The notes beneath the pieces are model-generated. The model saw only the letters and a list, made by a program, of their open reading frames with translations. It was not told the origin of the DNA and ran no database searches. A program made the translations under genes and the position numbers. A stretch of 18,565 bases of DNA from JAICIG01 sp035532215 (lineage in GTDB: Bacteria; Planctomycetota; Planctomycetia; Pirellulales; JAICIG01): the NCBI GenBank assembly GCA_035532215.1, contig DATKRK010000175.1, positions 1 through 18,565 of the forward strand, written 5' to 3'. This document shows, one piece after another, positions 1 through 7,374 of this stretch; position 1 is the stretch's first letter; the number at the start of each line of letters is the position of its first letter.

Positions 1-27
1 CTCGCGGGCCGCAACGCGGCCCGCGAG
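1..27. repeat. Perfect 12-bp hairpin at window edge
   Basis: The arm CTCGCGGGCCGC is followed by a 3-base loop and its exact reverse complement. There is no T-tract on either side, so it could be a structured intergenic repeat or the 3' hairpin of a gene outside the window. The remaining bases to 264 show only a second palindrome at 64-83 and no convincing gene; the short reading frame at 75-263 has no recognisable protein character. Confidence 0.7.
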
Positions 28-63
28 GCGCCAATCGGGAAAAACGAGCGCCATGAACGAATT

Positions 64-83
64 CCCAGGCATAAATGCCTGGG
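64..83. repeat. Short palindrome (CCCAGGCAT arms)
   Basis: The 9-base arm CCCAGGCAT is followed by AA and its exact reverse complement ATGCCTGGG. It resembles small interspersed palindromes that I recall from planctomycete intergenic regions. It lies about 180 bases upstream of the SxtJ-type gene and shows no T-tract, so a terminator role is not supported. Confidence 0.6.
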
Positions 84-264
84 CTAGGTAAAAGAGCTCC
101 TCAGCCGTATCTGGCCTTCCCCTCTCTACTCTGCGGCAGGCCACGGTCTTTTGCACTTCACCAACGCCTGATTTATTTGCCCGGCTATGCCTTGAAAAGC
201 GCAACTCCAACTCTGCCAACCAACTTTCGAAATAGCGTTGAAGCATCACTAGCTCTGGCGTAGC

Positions 265-690
265 ATGACCGTTATGCGATGGTCCGATCTGCCGCTGAAT
301 CCGTCGACTCGCACGTTGCGGCAATTCGCCGCGCTGTGGGTCTTGTTTTTCGGCGGTCTTGCCGCCTGGGAGGGCCTGTTCCGCCAGCGGCCCGCCGCGG
401 CGATCGTGCTGGCGGCGCTGAGCCTGACGATTGGCCCGCTCGGCCTGTGGCGGCCGAACCTGGTGCGGCCGGTCTACGTCGGCTGGCTGATCGCAGCCTT
501 CCCGATCGGCTGGACCGTATCGCACGTCGCCCTGGCGGCCGTCTATTACCTGGTCGTCGCGCCGCTGGGACTCATGTCTCGCGTGCTGGGGCGCGATCGG
601 CTAGTGCTGCGACGCAGGGCCGGCGAGCGCACGAACTGGTCCCCGCTCAACGAGCCGCCTGACGTGCGCCGCTATTTTCGCCAGTTTTGA
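265..690 (+). CDS. SxtJ-family small membrane protein
   Basis: This 141-residue protein is mostly hydrophobic, with membrane segments at about residues 20-37, 44-60 and 72-103, and a basic C-terminal tail ending RRYFRQF. That size, topology and tail match the SxtJ family of membrane proteins, which usually sit beside a carbamoyltransferase, a DUF5989 protein and an SGNH hydrolase in planctomycetes and other bacteria. The biochemical role of SxtJ is not established. The next two genes are the expected partners, 33 and 24 bases apart, which supports one transcript and the family call. ATG at 265 is used; a second in-frame ATG at 274 is possible and changes only three residues. The carbamoyltransferase is not in the window; it may lie to the left or be absent. 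Confidence 0.75.
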   Translation: MTVMRWSDLPLNPSTRTLRQFAALWVLFFGGLAAWEGLFRQRPAAAIVLAALSLTIGPLGLWRPNLVRPVYVGWLIAAFPIGWTVSHVALAAVYYLVVAPLGLMSRVLGRDRLVLRRRAGERTNWSPLNEPPDVRRYFRQF

Positions 691-723
691 ACTCATCTCT
701 CGAGACGTTGTTTGGGTATCGCC

Positions 724-924
724 ATGACCGATGAACCAGCGAGCGAACTGGAGCGTGCGGCGCGCCAAGAGCAAGGCGGCGGCGCGTGGCGCGAATTGGG
801 CGCCTTTCTGTGGCAGAATAAAAGCTGGTGGCTGATGCCGGTCGTGCTTGCACTCGCTTTGCTCGGCACGCTGATTCTTATGGCGGGCAGTGCGGCGGCG
901 CCGTTTATCTACACGCTGTTCTGA
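724..924 (+). CDS. DUF5989-family single-span membrane protein
   Basis: A 66-residue protein with an acidic/polar N-terminus (residues 1-22), an amphipathic stretch containing WRELGAFLWQNKSWW, and one strong transmembrane helix at about residues 38-60. The layout LxxFLWxxKxWWLxP followed by a membrane helix is the hallmark of the DUF5989 family, whose function is unknown. It is flanked by an SxtJ-type gene and an SGNH hydrolase, the usual company of this family. ATG at 724 is preferred to the in-frame TTG at 712, which would only add four residues (M-G-I-A). The stop at 924 is 24 bases before the next start, so it is very likely co-transcribed. It may be a small subunit or anchor of a membrane complex; that is inference. 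Confidence 0.75.
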   Translation: MTDEPASELERAARQEQGGGAWRELGAFLWQNKSWWLMPVVLALALLGTLILMAGSAAAPFIYTLF

Positions 925-948
925 ACGAATGGCTTCAACCCTTGGGCG

Positions 949-2340
949 ATGGCTATGCGCAAAAGCGGGCTCGACATCCGGTGGCCGGTCGGCGCTTACT
1001 TGATCGGCGGATTGCTGCTCGCCGTTGCTCTGCTGCCCGAGTTTCTGTCCGGCAGCGCGCCGGGCTTCGGTCCCATGCAGATTTGTGCGGCGGCGGGGGC
1101 GGTCTGTGCGCTTGTGATCGGCACGTTCCTCCTCGTTCGCATGGACCGGGCTGCTCGTCGGCAGCAGTTGTCGGCCGCCGGCGCCAGGTTTGGCAAAGGC
1201 GCCGCCAAGTGGTTGCTGTGCGTCGGTTCGCTGGCGATCGTGGCCGCCGGCGCCGAAGGATGGGCGCGCTGGCGAGCCAAGCCCCCTGACGATCAGCGGC
1301 GCTGGCTGGAACTGATCAAAGACCTTCCCGAGAGCGAACAGCTCGCGAAAGATCGCGGCGAATGGAATAACTACAAGGGCTTGGAGTATCACGATTACTA
1401 CATCTACGGCATGCGTCCTCGCAAGCTGCCGACGAGCACCTTCACGTCGTTTTTCGGCGACCGGCCGTGCCCCAGTTCCGCGCCGGAGGAAAGCGCAGAA
1501 CAGCGGGTCTGGTTCTTCGGCGGCTCGACGATGATGAACCTGGAGACCACCGACGAACGGACCATCGCCAATCACGCCATCAAGCTTTTGAACGCCGCGG
1601 GAATCCGGGCTGCAGGACACAATTTCGGCATGGGGATGTTCCAGTCCTGCCTGGAGTTGGCCAAGTTCCAGGAGATTCTCCGGCGCGTGCCCGAGAGACG
1701 GCGACCGACGATCGTCGTGTTCTACGACGGATTCAACGACGCGAATTCCGGCTACCACTTCGGCGCGGGCCGCATGCAAAGCGACATCAGCGGTCGCCTG
1801 CAGATGCTCGTCGAGCGCCACCATTGGGACATGGCGCGAGTCGGCGTCGTCGAGGGACTGCTGGCGAAGTCGCAATTTTACCAAGATCATGGCCGCTGGC
1901 TGGCGACCGAGCGCTCGGCGATGGCCGGCGTTCGGAACGATGCGAGCGAAGCGAACTTGGACCAGTCCGTGGCGATTTACCAAGCAAACATGGACATGGT
2001 TCGCGGCGTCTGCCGCCAGTTTCAGATTCGTCCCGTTCTTGCGTTGCAGCCCCTCGTCGTCACGAAACGCGGCCGCACAAGCGCCGAGGACGAACTCTAC
2101 GAATCGCTGGCCAAGAACGGGTTTGCCGACTTCGTGGAAGGATTTTACGCCAGGACGAGAGTCGTCATGGCGGACTGTCCTGACTTCGTGGACTTGTCTC
2201 ACCTCCTCGATCACGACGGCCGGACCGATTTCTACGACCTGGGACACACGGGTCCGTACACCGGGGCGGATATCGGCAAGGCGCTGGGCGAAGCGATCGT
2301 CGCCCGCTTGCCGGCGGACGACTCAAGCGGCGAGAATTGA
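949..2340 (+). CDS. Membrane-anchored SGNH/GDSL hydrolase-like protein
   Basis: This 463-residue protein has three predicted membrane helices near the N-terminus (about 14-33, 44-63 and 86-105), then a large domain likely outside the membrane. The domain has SGNH-family blocks: FFGGSTMMN with the putative nucleophile Ser193, a Gly in NFGMGMF near residue 228, GFND (Asn263) and a C-terminal DLGH (Asp430, His433). Such enzymes hydrolyse or transfer acyl groups on lipids or polysaccharides; the substrate here cannot be read from sequence. It closes the SxtJ-DUF5989-SGNH cassette, which suggests a role in modifying an envelope or exported glycan. ATG at 949 is used, with ATG at 955 also possible. 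It converges with the helicase gene, the two stop codons being only 20 bases apart with no hairpin between them. Confidence 0.8.
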   Translation: MAMRKSGLDIRWPVGAYLIGGLLLAVALLPEFLSGSAPGFGPMQICAAAGAVCALVIGTFLLVRMDRAARRQQLSAAGARFGKGAAKWLLCVGSLAIVAAGAEGWARWRAKPPDDQRRWLELIKDLPESEQLAKDRGEWNNYKGLEYHDYYIYGMRPRKLPTSTFTSFFGDRPCPSSAPEESAEQRVWFFGGSTMMNLETTDERTIANHAIKLLNAAGIRAAGHNFGMGMFQSCLELAKFQEILRRVPERRRPTIVVFYDGFNDANSGYHFGAGRMQSDISGRLQMLVERHHWDMARVGVVEGLLAKSQFYQDHGRWLATERSAMAGVRNDASEANLDQSVAIYQANMDMVRGVCRQFQIRPVLALQPLVVTKRGRTSAEDELYESLAKNGFADFVEGFYARTRVVMADCPDFVDLSHLLDHDGRTDFYDLGHTGPYTGADIGKALGEAIVARLPADDSSGEN

Positions 2341-2360
2341 ACCTCGCTATTCCTTCGCCC

Positions 2361-4124
2361 CTAGGCCGCCAGATTGATCGGCCCGCTGGGGCATTCGAGC
2401 TGGAACAGTCCGAAGATTTCTTGCCGCGTCAGGCCGGCGTGCTGGTGCGGTTCGGCGTCGGAGAAGATGGTGTCGAAGATCTCGCGTTTTTCTTCGAGCA
2501 CCTGATTGATCCGCTCTTCGATCGTGCCCAGGGCCAGAAACCGGGTGACCGTCACCGGGCCGGCGGCGCCGATGCGGTGCACGCGGTTGATGGCCTGGTC
2601 CTCGACGGCCGGGTTCCACCAGCGGTCGAACAGAAACACGTACTGAGCGAATTGCAGATTCAAGCCCACGCTCCCCGCGCCGTAGCTGATCAACAGCAAG
2701 CGCCGCTGCGGATTCTCCTTGAATTCGCGGATGATCTCGTCGCGCTTGCGCTGCGGCACGCCGCCGTGGTACGACAGCGGGTGATACTGCGCGAGTCGCC
2801 GGTCGAGTTGGTCGAGGGTCTTGACCCACTGGCTGAAGACGAGCGCTTTCTGGCCGCTGGCGGCGATTTCTTCCAGGTCGGCCGACAATCGTTCGAGCTT
2901 GGAGCTTTCGCCGGTCGCGGGGTCGAAATTGCAAATCTGCTTGAGGCGCAGCACCAGCTCGAAGACGTGCTGGATCGTGGCGCCTTGGCCCATCTCGGTC
3001 AGCCGCAGCACGCCTTCGTCCTCGGCCAGGCGATACGTCTCGCGCTGCTCGGGCGAGAGCGTGACGTCGGCGTCGCGGAACATCTTGGGCGGCAACTCGG
3101 TGAGCACCTTGTCCTTGGTGCGGCGCAGCACGTAGTCGCTGGCCAGCTTGCCCATCCGGCTCGGCTTCATGCCCGAAGTCAGGTAGCCGGGCGAAAGGAA
3201 CTCGAAGATGCCGACCAGGTCTTCAGGGCTGTTCTCCACGGGCGTGCCGGTCAGCGCCCAGTTGCGGCTGCGCGAGATCGAACGCACGACCTGCGACGTA
3301 GTGCTGGAGCGGTTCTTGATCCGCTGCGATTCGTCGAGCACGACCAAGTCGAAGTGCATGCCCGGCTCGGCGAGCACCTCGCGGTCGCGCTGCAACAATT
3401 CGTAGTTGGCGATCTTGATCGGGCAATCGGGCAAGCGCCACTGCCAATGCCGCTTCGCTTGTTCGCCTTCAATCACCGTCAGCGGCGCTTCGGGCGCCCA
3501 CAGGTGAAACTCGCGTTGCCAGTTCGTGACCAGCGGCTTGGGGCAAATCAACAGCACGCTGCGCACCTCGCTGGCGTGCAGCAACAGCCTAATTGCGGTG
3601 ATCGCCTGCATCGTCTTGCCCAGCCCCATTTCGTCGGCCAGGATCGCCGCGTAGCGAGGGTAGAGAAAGGCGACGCCTTCGAACTGGTACGAGAACGGAT
3701 GGAAGGGAAAGTGCAGCGCCTGGTTCGAGACGATCGTCTCTAGCGGCGGCTGCAAAACGTAGAGCAGCCGGTCTTCGAGCTTGATGACGTCGCCCGGCGG
3801 TTTGATACGAGTGAACGGGCGCTCGCCGCCGGGCGCCGAGGCGGGAGCTGGTGCTGGGGGCGCGAGCGAAGGCTTTGCAGGCGGCGCCAGCGCTGCGGCG
3901 CGTTCCGGCCCCGCGGGAAAGGCGAAGCCGCGCGTTCGAATCTTCGGCGGGCGCATGGGCAGCGAGACCACGCCCGGACGGGCCAGCTCGGCCGCCAGCG
4001 CAGTCGTCGCAGGCGGCTCCAGCTCCAACGCTTCCCGCTGGAAGGTTTTCGCTGGCCCGAAATCGAACTCGGCGGCGCCCCGCACGACCAAGTCATCCGT
4101 CGCGGCGTGCCAACTCCATTGCAT
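2361..4124 (-). CDS. SNF2/RapA-type DEAD/DEAH-box helicase
   Basis: A complete 587-residue superfamily-2 ATPase of the SNF2 type. Motif I is DEMGLGKT (164-171), motif II is DESQ (264-267) in place of the usual DEAH or DEGQ, motif III is LTGTP (291-295), and the C-terminal RecA-like lobe has SWNxQ-like VFSQW (429-433), GAGSVGLNLQ (482-491) and motif VI QAINRVHRIG (510-519). These proteins translocate on double-stranded DNA and remodel protein-DNA complexes rather than unwind strands. Residues 1-115 are a poorly conserved, Pro/Ala-rich region with no recognised domain; there is no SWIM zinc finger. ATG at 4124 is the first usable start, with no strong ribosome site. It has no operon partner: a convergent gene lies downstream and a large palindrome upstream. 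A restriction or methylase partner is not present nearby. Confidence 0.9.
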   Translation of the reverse strand: MQWSWHAATDDLVVRGAAEFDFGPAKTFQREALELEPPATTALAAELARPGVVSLPMRPPKIRTRGFAFPAGPERAAALAPPAKPSLAPPAPAPASAPGGERPFTRIKPPGDVIKLEDRLLYVLQPPLETIVSNQALHFPFHPFSYQFEGVAFLYPRYAAILADEMGLGKTMQAITAIRLLLHASEVRSVLLICPKPLVTNWQREFHLWAPEAPLTVIEGEQAKRHWQWRLPDCPIKIANYELLQRDREVLAEPGMHFDLVVLDESQRIKNRSSTTSQVVRSISRSRNWALTGTPVENSPEDLVGIFEFLSPGYLTSGMKPSRMGKLASDYVLRRTKDKVLTELPPKMFRDADVTLSPEQRETYRLAEDEGVLRLTEMGQGATIQHVFELVLRLKQICNFDPATGESSKLERLSADLEEIAASGQKALVFSQWVKTLDQLDRRLAQYHPLSYHGGVPQRKRDEIIREFKENPQRRLLLISYGAGSVGLNLQFAQYVFLFDRWWNPAVEDQAINRVHRIGAAGPVTVTRFLALGTIEERINQVLEEKREIFDTIFSDAEPHQHAGLTRQEIFGLFQLECPSGPINLAA

Positions 4125-4160
4125 GATATGAACGTCCCGTTTCTTTGCTGCCTGCGAACA

Positions 4161-4229
4161 GGCGAGCCGGAGGCGTTAGCCTCCGGGTCGAGCCGCAACG
4201 CACCCGGAGGCTTACGCCTCCGGCTCGCC
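4161..4229. repeat. Long imperfect palindrome, 28-bp arms
   Basis: The left arm 4161-4188 begins GGCGAGCCGGAGGCGTTAGC. The right arm 4202-4229 is its reverse complement with a single mismatch, and a 13-base loop separates them. It lies between the 5' end of the helicase gene and the 3' end of the conserved unknown, so it would be transcribed at the end of the latter and could also terminate or protect that mRNA. The sequence style is that of interspersed planctomycete palindromes; a genome copy count would confirm. Confidence 0.8.
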
Positions 4230-4261
4230 GAATTGTCCGGCTCGCGGAATTTTTAGCGAAC

Positions 4262-4849
4262 TCATCGGCCGTTCCGCTGCGCTTCGTCGATGGCCCCGCG
4301 GATTCGCGCAAAGGGCTCGGCCAGGTCGAAGTGCTGCACCAGCGGTTCCAGTTCAGCCGACGCGAATCGCCGATCATCGTCGTACCCTGTCGCCGCCGTT
4401 ACGCGATTGCGACCGAGTTGAAACGCGGGCAGCGTTGCAGCGCGGCCATGCGCGTCGTCGACGCGGTAATTTGCGCCGGTCGCAGCGGCTGGCGGGGCTT
4501 CGGCGTTCGGGGCAAGGGGCGAGTCGCCGAGTACGAGGATCACCGGCATTCCCACGTGCGGGCGGACCGCAAGCACCGCCGGCAAGTCGGTATAAACTGC
4601 TAACGGCGCAAGCTGGCTCTTGGCGATCAACGTTTGTCCAATTTGTTCGCCATAAAGGTAAGGTTCGAGCGTCGGGCCGTAGAGGATTTCCTGAGCCCGA
4701 TTCGGCTTGACCGGCGCCGTGCAGTGAAACTCCAACGGCCGGGCATCCGCGTTCAGCAGTAGGTAACCGCCGAAGAAGCCATGTTGCGCGTGCTGCACCA
4801 CGGTGAGAAATCCAAGGGTAGGCAAAGCTTTACCGCCGCGAGAACTCAT
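4262..4849 (-). CDS. Conserved planctomycete protein of unknown function
   Basis: A 195-residue protein without signal peptide or membrane helix, so probably cytoplasmic. The N-terminal half looks strongly constrained, with LGFLTVVQHAQHGFFGGYLL (12-31), FHCTAPVKPNRAQEILYGPT (41-60) and LEPYLYGEQIGQTLI (61-75). A variable linker rich in Ala and Pro (112-127) precedes an acidic C-terminal part. I recognise this pattern as a family recurring in planctomycete genomes but know no function. His43 Cys44 and the two early His residues could bind metal, which is speculation. The start at 4849 was chosen over the longer frame from 4906 because a strong Shine-Dalgarno sequence precedes it and the extra 19 residues look random. 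It is divergent from the unknown gene at 5088, another apparently planctomycete-restricted family, so the two may share regulation. Confidence 0.75.
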   Translation of the reverse strand: MSSRGGKALPTLGFLTVVQHAQHGFFGGYLLLNADARPLEFHCTAPVKPNRAQEILYGPTLEPYLYGEQIGQTLIAKSQLAPLAVYTDLPAVLAVRPHVGMPVILVLGDSPLAPNAEAPPAAATGANYRVDDAHGRAATLPAFQLGRNRVTAATGYDDDRRFASAELEPLVQHFDLAEPFARIRGAIDEAQRNGR

Positions 4850-4850
4850 A

Positions 4851-4860
4851 TTCCCCCTCT
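4851..4860 (-). promoter_or_regulatory. Ribosome binding site for 4262-4849
   Basis: On the minus strand AGAGGGGGAA sits directly before T-ATG at 4849. This purine-rich run complements the 16S anti-Shine-Dalgarno end and decides the start against the longer reading frame beginning at 4906. Confidence 0.65.
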
Positions 4861-4960
4861 GGCCAAATCGGATGACACTCTCTGAAGTCTGCTCAAGTTT
4901 GCCCACCTTAACCGCTGGTAAGGCAAGGTCGGACGCTCAATAGCATCGGGGCGCCGGCCT

Positions 4961-4990
4961 TGCCGACTTTAAGCTTGCCGACTTTAAGCT
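4961..4990. repeat. Exact 15-bp tandem duplication
   Basis: TGCCGACTTTAAGCT occurs twice in direct succession (4961-4975 and 4976-4990). It lies in the 238-base divergent gap between two conserved unknown genes, upstream of the promoter at 5026-5055. It might be a regulator binding site or simple replication slippage; each unit contains the near-palindrome CTTTAAGCT. Confidence 0.7.
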
Positions 4991-5025
4991 CTGTGCAGCG
5001 CGTTCGGGGCAGCTCGGCAAAGTCC

Positions 5026-5055
5026 TCGACTTTCCCCGAGGTTGATGGTTATAAT
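5026..5055 (+). promoter_or_regulatory. Sigma-70-like promoter for the 5088-7349 operon
   Basis: A perfect -10 hexamer TATAAT at 5050-5055 lies 18 bases after TCGACT (5026-5031), a 4 of 6 match to TTGACA. Transcription would begin near 5062, giving a leader of about 26 bases before ATG 5088. AAAGGG at 5073-5078 is the probable ribosome site. This placement also argues against the longer frame that starts at 5055. Confidence 0.6.
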
Positions 5056-5087
5056 TGTGCGTACCTCTCTCGAAAGGGTATTTGCTG

Positions 5088-5540
5088 ATGCAGGAACGAC
5101 AGCCGACGCCTCCGCTTTTTACGCAGGTTGATATCACTGCCGGCCCGCTGACCGGCGCCGGGGGGGCTGGCGGCGGCGACGGCGAGAACACGCGGCTGCT
5201 GCGCGAGATTCTGACTGCGCAAGATCGGCAAAATGAGCTGCTGGAAGAACTTGTGACGCAACTCAGCGCCGCCCAGAAGCAACGCAACCAGGAATTGGGG
5301 CAGTGGAAGGCGGCCAATCCAAATTTGGCGCAGAACTGCCGCGTGGCGGCCGAAACGCTGAGCCGCGTGCAGACTGAATTCCTCAATACGCTGACCGACG
5401 AGGTCAATAACAACGCCGAGGTGCTGCTCGACGGCGAATTCATGCTCAATGAATTCGTCGACCGTTTCGGGCCCCGCTTGGCCCATCTCAACGGCGTGCT
5501 GCAAGTGCTGGCCCAACTGAGCGGCCCCCAGCCGTCGTGA
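5088..5540 (+). CDS. Conserved planctomycete coiled-coil protein, unknown function
   Basis: A 150-residue soluble protein. Residues 1-32 are a Pro/Gly-rich head with PPLFTQVDITAGPL and a glycine run. Residues 33-72 form a likely coiled coil (ENTRLLREILTAQDRQNELL onward). The C-terminal part carries the constrained segment LLDGEFMLNEFVDRFGPRLA (113-132) followed by HLNGVLQVLAQL. I recall this pattern as a family recurring in planctomycetes with no assigned function. There is no signal peptide or membrane helix. ATG at 5088 is chosen because a TATAAT promoter starts transcription near 5062 and AAAGGG precedes the ATG at a reasonable distance. It is the first gene of a likely operon: the hydrolase start GTG at 5537 overlaps its stop, so translation of the two is probably coupled. 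Confidence 0.75.
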   Translation: MQERQPTPPLFTQVDITAGPLTGAGGAGGGDGENTRLLREILTAQDRQNELLEELVTQLSAAQKQRNQELGQWKAANPNLAQNCRVAAETLSRVQTEFLNTLTDEVNNNAEVLLDGEFMLNEFVDRFGPRLAHLNGVLQVLAQLSGPQPS

Positions 5541-6430
5541 TCGCCGAACTCATTCGCGTAGCCGCCTCCGACGGCCTGCGATTGGATGGCGCTCTGTTCG
5601 TCCCACCGGCGGATGTATCCCCGCAATTGGGCTTCGAAGCGGTTATCTGCCTGCACGGAACCGGAGGCAGTTTCTACAGCTCCTCGCTCTTCGGCGCCTT
5701 GACCCCGAGATTCTTGAAATCGGGCGCGGCAGTGCTGACGGTCAACACTCGCGGCCACGATCTGGTATGCGCCGCTTCCGGCAGCGCTTCCCCTCGGCTC
5801 CAAGGCGCCGCGTTCGAAATCGTCGACGAGTGCCGTCTCGATGTCGCCGCCTGGGTTGGCTGGCTCGTCGAACGCGGTTACCGCCGCATTGGTCTGGCCG
5901 GGCACAGCCTGGGGGCCGTCAAGGCAATTTATAGTTTGGCTCACGACGTCGAGCGCAGCTTGTCGAACGTCGTCGGCCTGTTGGCGATTTCGCCGCCGCG
6001 GCTGTCGTACTCGCACTTTTGCCAGGGCCCCAGCGCAACCGAATTCCAGGCCGAGTTGGCCGCGGCCGAAGCCCACCTGCGCGAAGGCCGCGGCGAAACG
6101 CTGATGTCGATCCGCTTTCCGCTGCCCTATCTCGTTTCCGCCGCCGGTTACGTCGACAAGTATGGCCCGGCGGAACGATATAACGTGCTCGACTTCGCCG
6201 CGGCCGTTCGCTGTCCGGCGCTGTACGCGTTCGGCGCGATCGAGTTGGAGCGGAACACGGCCTTTCGCGGGCTGCCCGAGCTGCTCGGAGCGCAAGCTTC
6301 GCAAGGCGCCGATTCGAAAGTCGCCGTGATCGCCGGCGCCGATCATTTTTACAGCGGCGTGCATGCGGAACTGGCCGATCGACTGGAATTCTGGCTGAGG
6401 CGAACGTTCGCTGCCAAGGGCGACGGCTAG
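5537..6430 (+). CDS. Alpha/beta-fold hydrolase
   Basis: A 297-residue serine hydrolase-like protein. HGTGGSFYSS (40-49) is the oxyanion-hole region after the third strand, GHSLG (122-126) is the nucleophile elbow with Ser124, and ADHFYSG (268-274) supplies the catalytic His270. The acid is probably the Asp/Glu after the ALYAFGAIE strand near residue 236. There is no signal peptide, so it is likely cytoplasmic. The cap region 140-220 is distinctive and the substrate cannot be inferred; esterase, carboxylester or C-C hydrolase activities are all possible. GTG at 5537 overlaps the previous stop by four bases (GTGA), a common translational-coupling arrangement, and the lipid kinase gene starts 16 bases downstream, so the three genes form one operon. 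Confidence 0.85.
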   Translation: MIAELIRVAASDGLRLDGALFVPPADVSPQLGFEAVICLHGTGGSFYSSSLFGALTPRFLKSGAAVLTVNTRGHDLVCAASGSASPRLQGAAFEIVDECRLDVAAWVGWLVERGYRRIGLAGHSLGAVKAIYSLAHDVERSLSNVVGLLAISPPRLSYSHFCQGPSATEFQAELAAAEAHLREGRGETLMSIRFPLPYLVSAAGYVDKYGPAERYNVLDFAAAVRCPALYAFGAIELERNTAFRGLPELLGAQASQGADSKVAVIAGADHFYSGVHAELADRLEFWLRRTFAAKGDG

Positions 6431-6446
6431 TCGAGAAGCGAACGCC

Positions 6447-7349
6447 ATGACGAGCAGGCAACCGGAGGGCGAGCCACGAGGAGTGGCGATCGTGGGCAAC
6501 CCTTACAGCGGCGCCAACGACAATCTCGCTCGCATCGAAGCGCTGGCTGGCGAATTGCGCGCGCAGGCCTTGGATGTCCGCTTGATCTGGAAGCTCGACG
6601 AACTGCGCGAGGCGATGGTCGAGCCCGACTTCGCCCGGCAGTTTCGCGCAATCGTGGCGGCCGGAGGCGATGGCACGCTGAATTGCGTGATCAATTGCCG
6701 GGTTCCGGTCCCGCTGGCAATGTTTCCGCTGGGCAACGAAAACCTATTTTCCCGGCAATTCCGGCATTCGCCCGATCCCAGGACCGCGGCCGCCATGATC
6801 GCCGCCGGCAAGACGCAGGCCGTCGATCTGGGGCGCGCGGGCGACCGGTTGTTCAGCATCGTGGCCAGCGCCGGCTTCGACGGCGAAGCCGCCCATCGCC
6901 TGGCCCAGTGGCGGCAATCTGCTGGTCGTCTGAAGCGAGTTCGCAGTCTCAGCTATTTTCGTCCGATCGCCGCCGCCGCTTTCCGCTATCGCTATCCGAT
7001 CCTCGACATCGACGTCGACGGCCGGCAGTTCCAGGGGGCGTTGGCGATGGTCTTCAACCTGCCGCAATACGCCAACGACTTGCCGCTGGCGTCCGACGCG
7101 CTGGCCGACGACGGGCTGCTCGACTGGGTGGTCTTCGCGCGGCCCGGCAGCATGACGCTGATTCACTACGCGCTCGACGTCTGGCGGGGCCGCCACCGCC
7201 GCCGCGCCGATGTTTTCTACGGCCGCGCGAAGCGCGTGGCGCTCTCATGCCAGCAGCCGGTGCCGTTGGAGATCGACGGCGAGGCGGCCGGCTTCGCCCC
7301 GATCGAAATCGAGGTCGTGCCGTCGGCGATTCAGGTGATCGTTCCCTGA
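6447..7349 (+). CDS. Diacylglycerol/lipid kinase family protein (DAGK catalytic domain)
   Basis: A 300-residue protein with the layout of the YegS/BmrU/LCB5 lipid kinases: GNPYSG (18-22) at the start of the nucleotide-binding lobe, the signature GGDGT (73-77), and the loop PLGNENLFSR (94-103) matching PLGTxNDFAR of the family. The C-terminal beta-sandwich runs from about residue 150 with SAGFDGE. Family members phosphorylate diacylglycerol, sphingoid bases or related lipids with ATP. The PLGNEN variant replaces Thr-Gly-Asn-Asp with Asn-Glu-Asn-Leu; a Glu at that place may be typical of planctomycete homologues, so activity is plausible but the substrate is open. ATG at 6447 follows GAGAAG by about eight bases. 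It is the last gene of the 5088-7349 operon. No terminator hairpin with a T-tract follows, only a composite palindrome at 7375. Confidence 0.85.
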   Translation: MTSRQPEGEPRGVAIVGNPYSGANDNLARIEALAGELRAQALDVRLIWKLDELREAMVEPDFARQFRAIVAAGGDGTLNCVINCRVPVPLAMFPLGNENLFSRQFRHSPDPRTAAAMIAAGKTQAVDLGRAGDRLFSIVASAGFDGEAAHRLAQWRQSAGRLKRVRSLSYFRPIAAAAFRYRYPILDIDVDGRQFQGALAMVFNLPQYANDLPLASDALADDGLLDWVVFARPGSMTLIHYALDVWRGRHRRRADVFYGRAKRVALSCQQPVPLEIDGEAAGFAPIEIEVVPSAIQVIVP

Positions 7350-7374
7350 CGCAAGGGCGTATGTCTAGGAGAGC

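Noticed and set aside
75..263. Small 62-residue gene upstream of the SxtJ-type gene
   Set aside because: The start lies inside a palindrome, there is no ribosome site, and the composition is not protein-like.
601..2247. 548-residue minus-strand open frame opposite the SGNH gene
   Set aside because: It lies antisense to three well-supported genes, and its sequence is low-complexity Arg/Ala/His-rich as expected from the reverse frame of GC-rich coding DNA.
2341..2360. Terminator between the convergent SGNH and helicase genes
   Set aside because: Only 20 bases separate the stop codons, and no hairpin or T-tract is visible.
2337..3743. 468-residue plus-strand open frame opposite the helicase
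   Set aside because: The minus strand encodes a SNF2 helicase with all motifs in order; the plus frame has no recognisable motif.
4937..6499. 520-residue minus-strand open frame
   Set aside because: It is antisense to the coiled-coil gene and the alpha/beta hydrolase, both with promoter, start signals or catalytic motifs. The serine-rich stretches are shadows.
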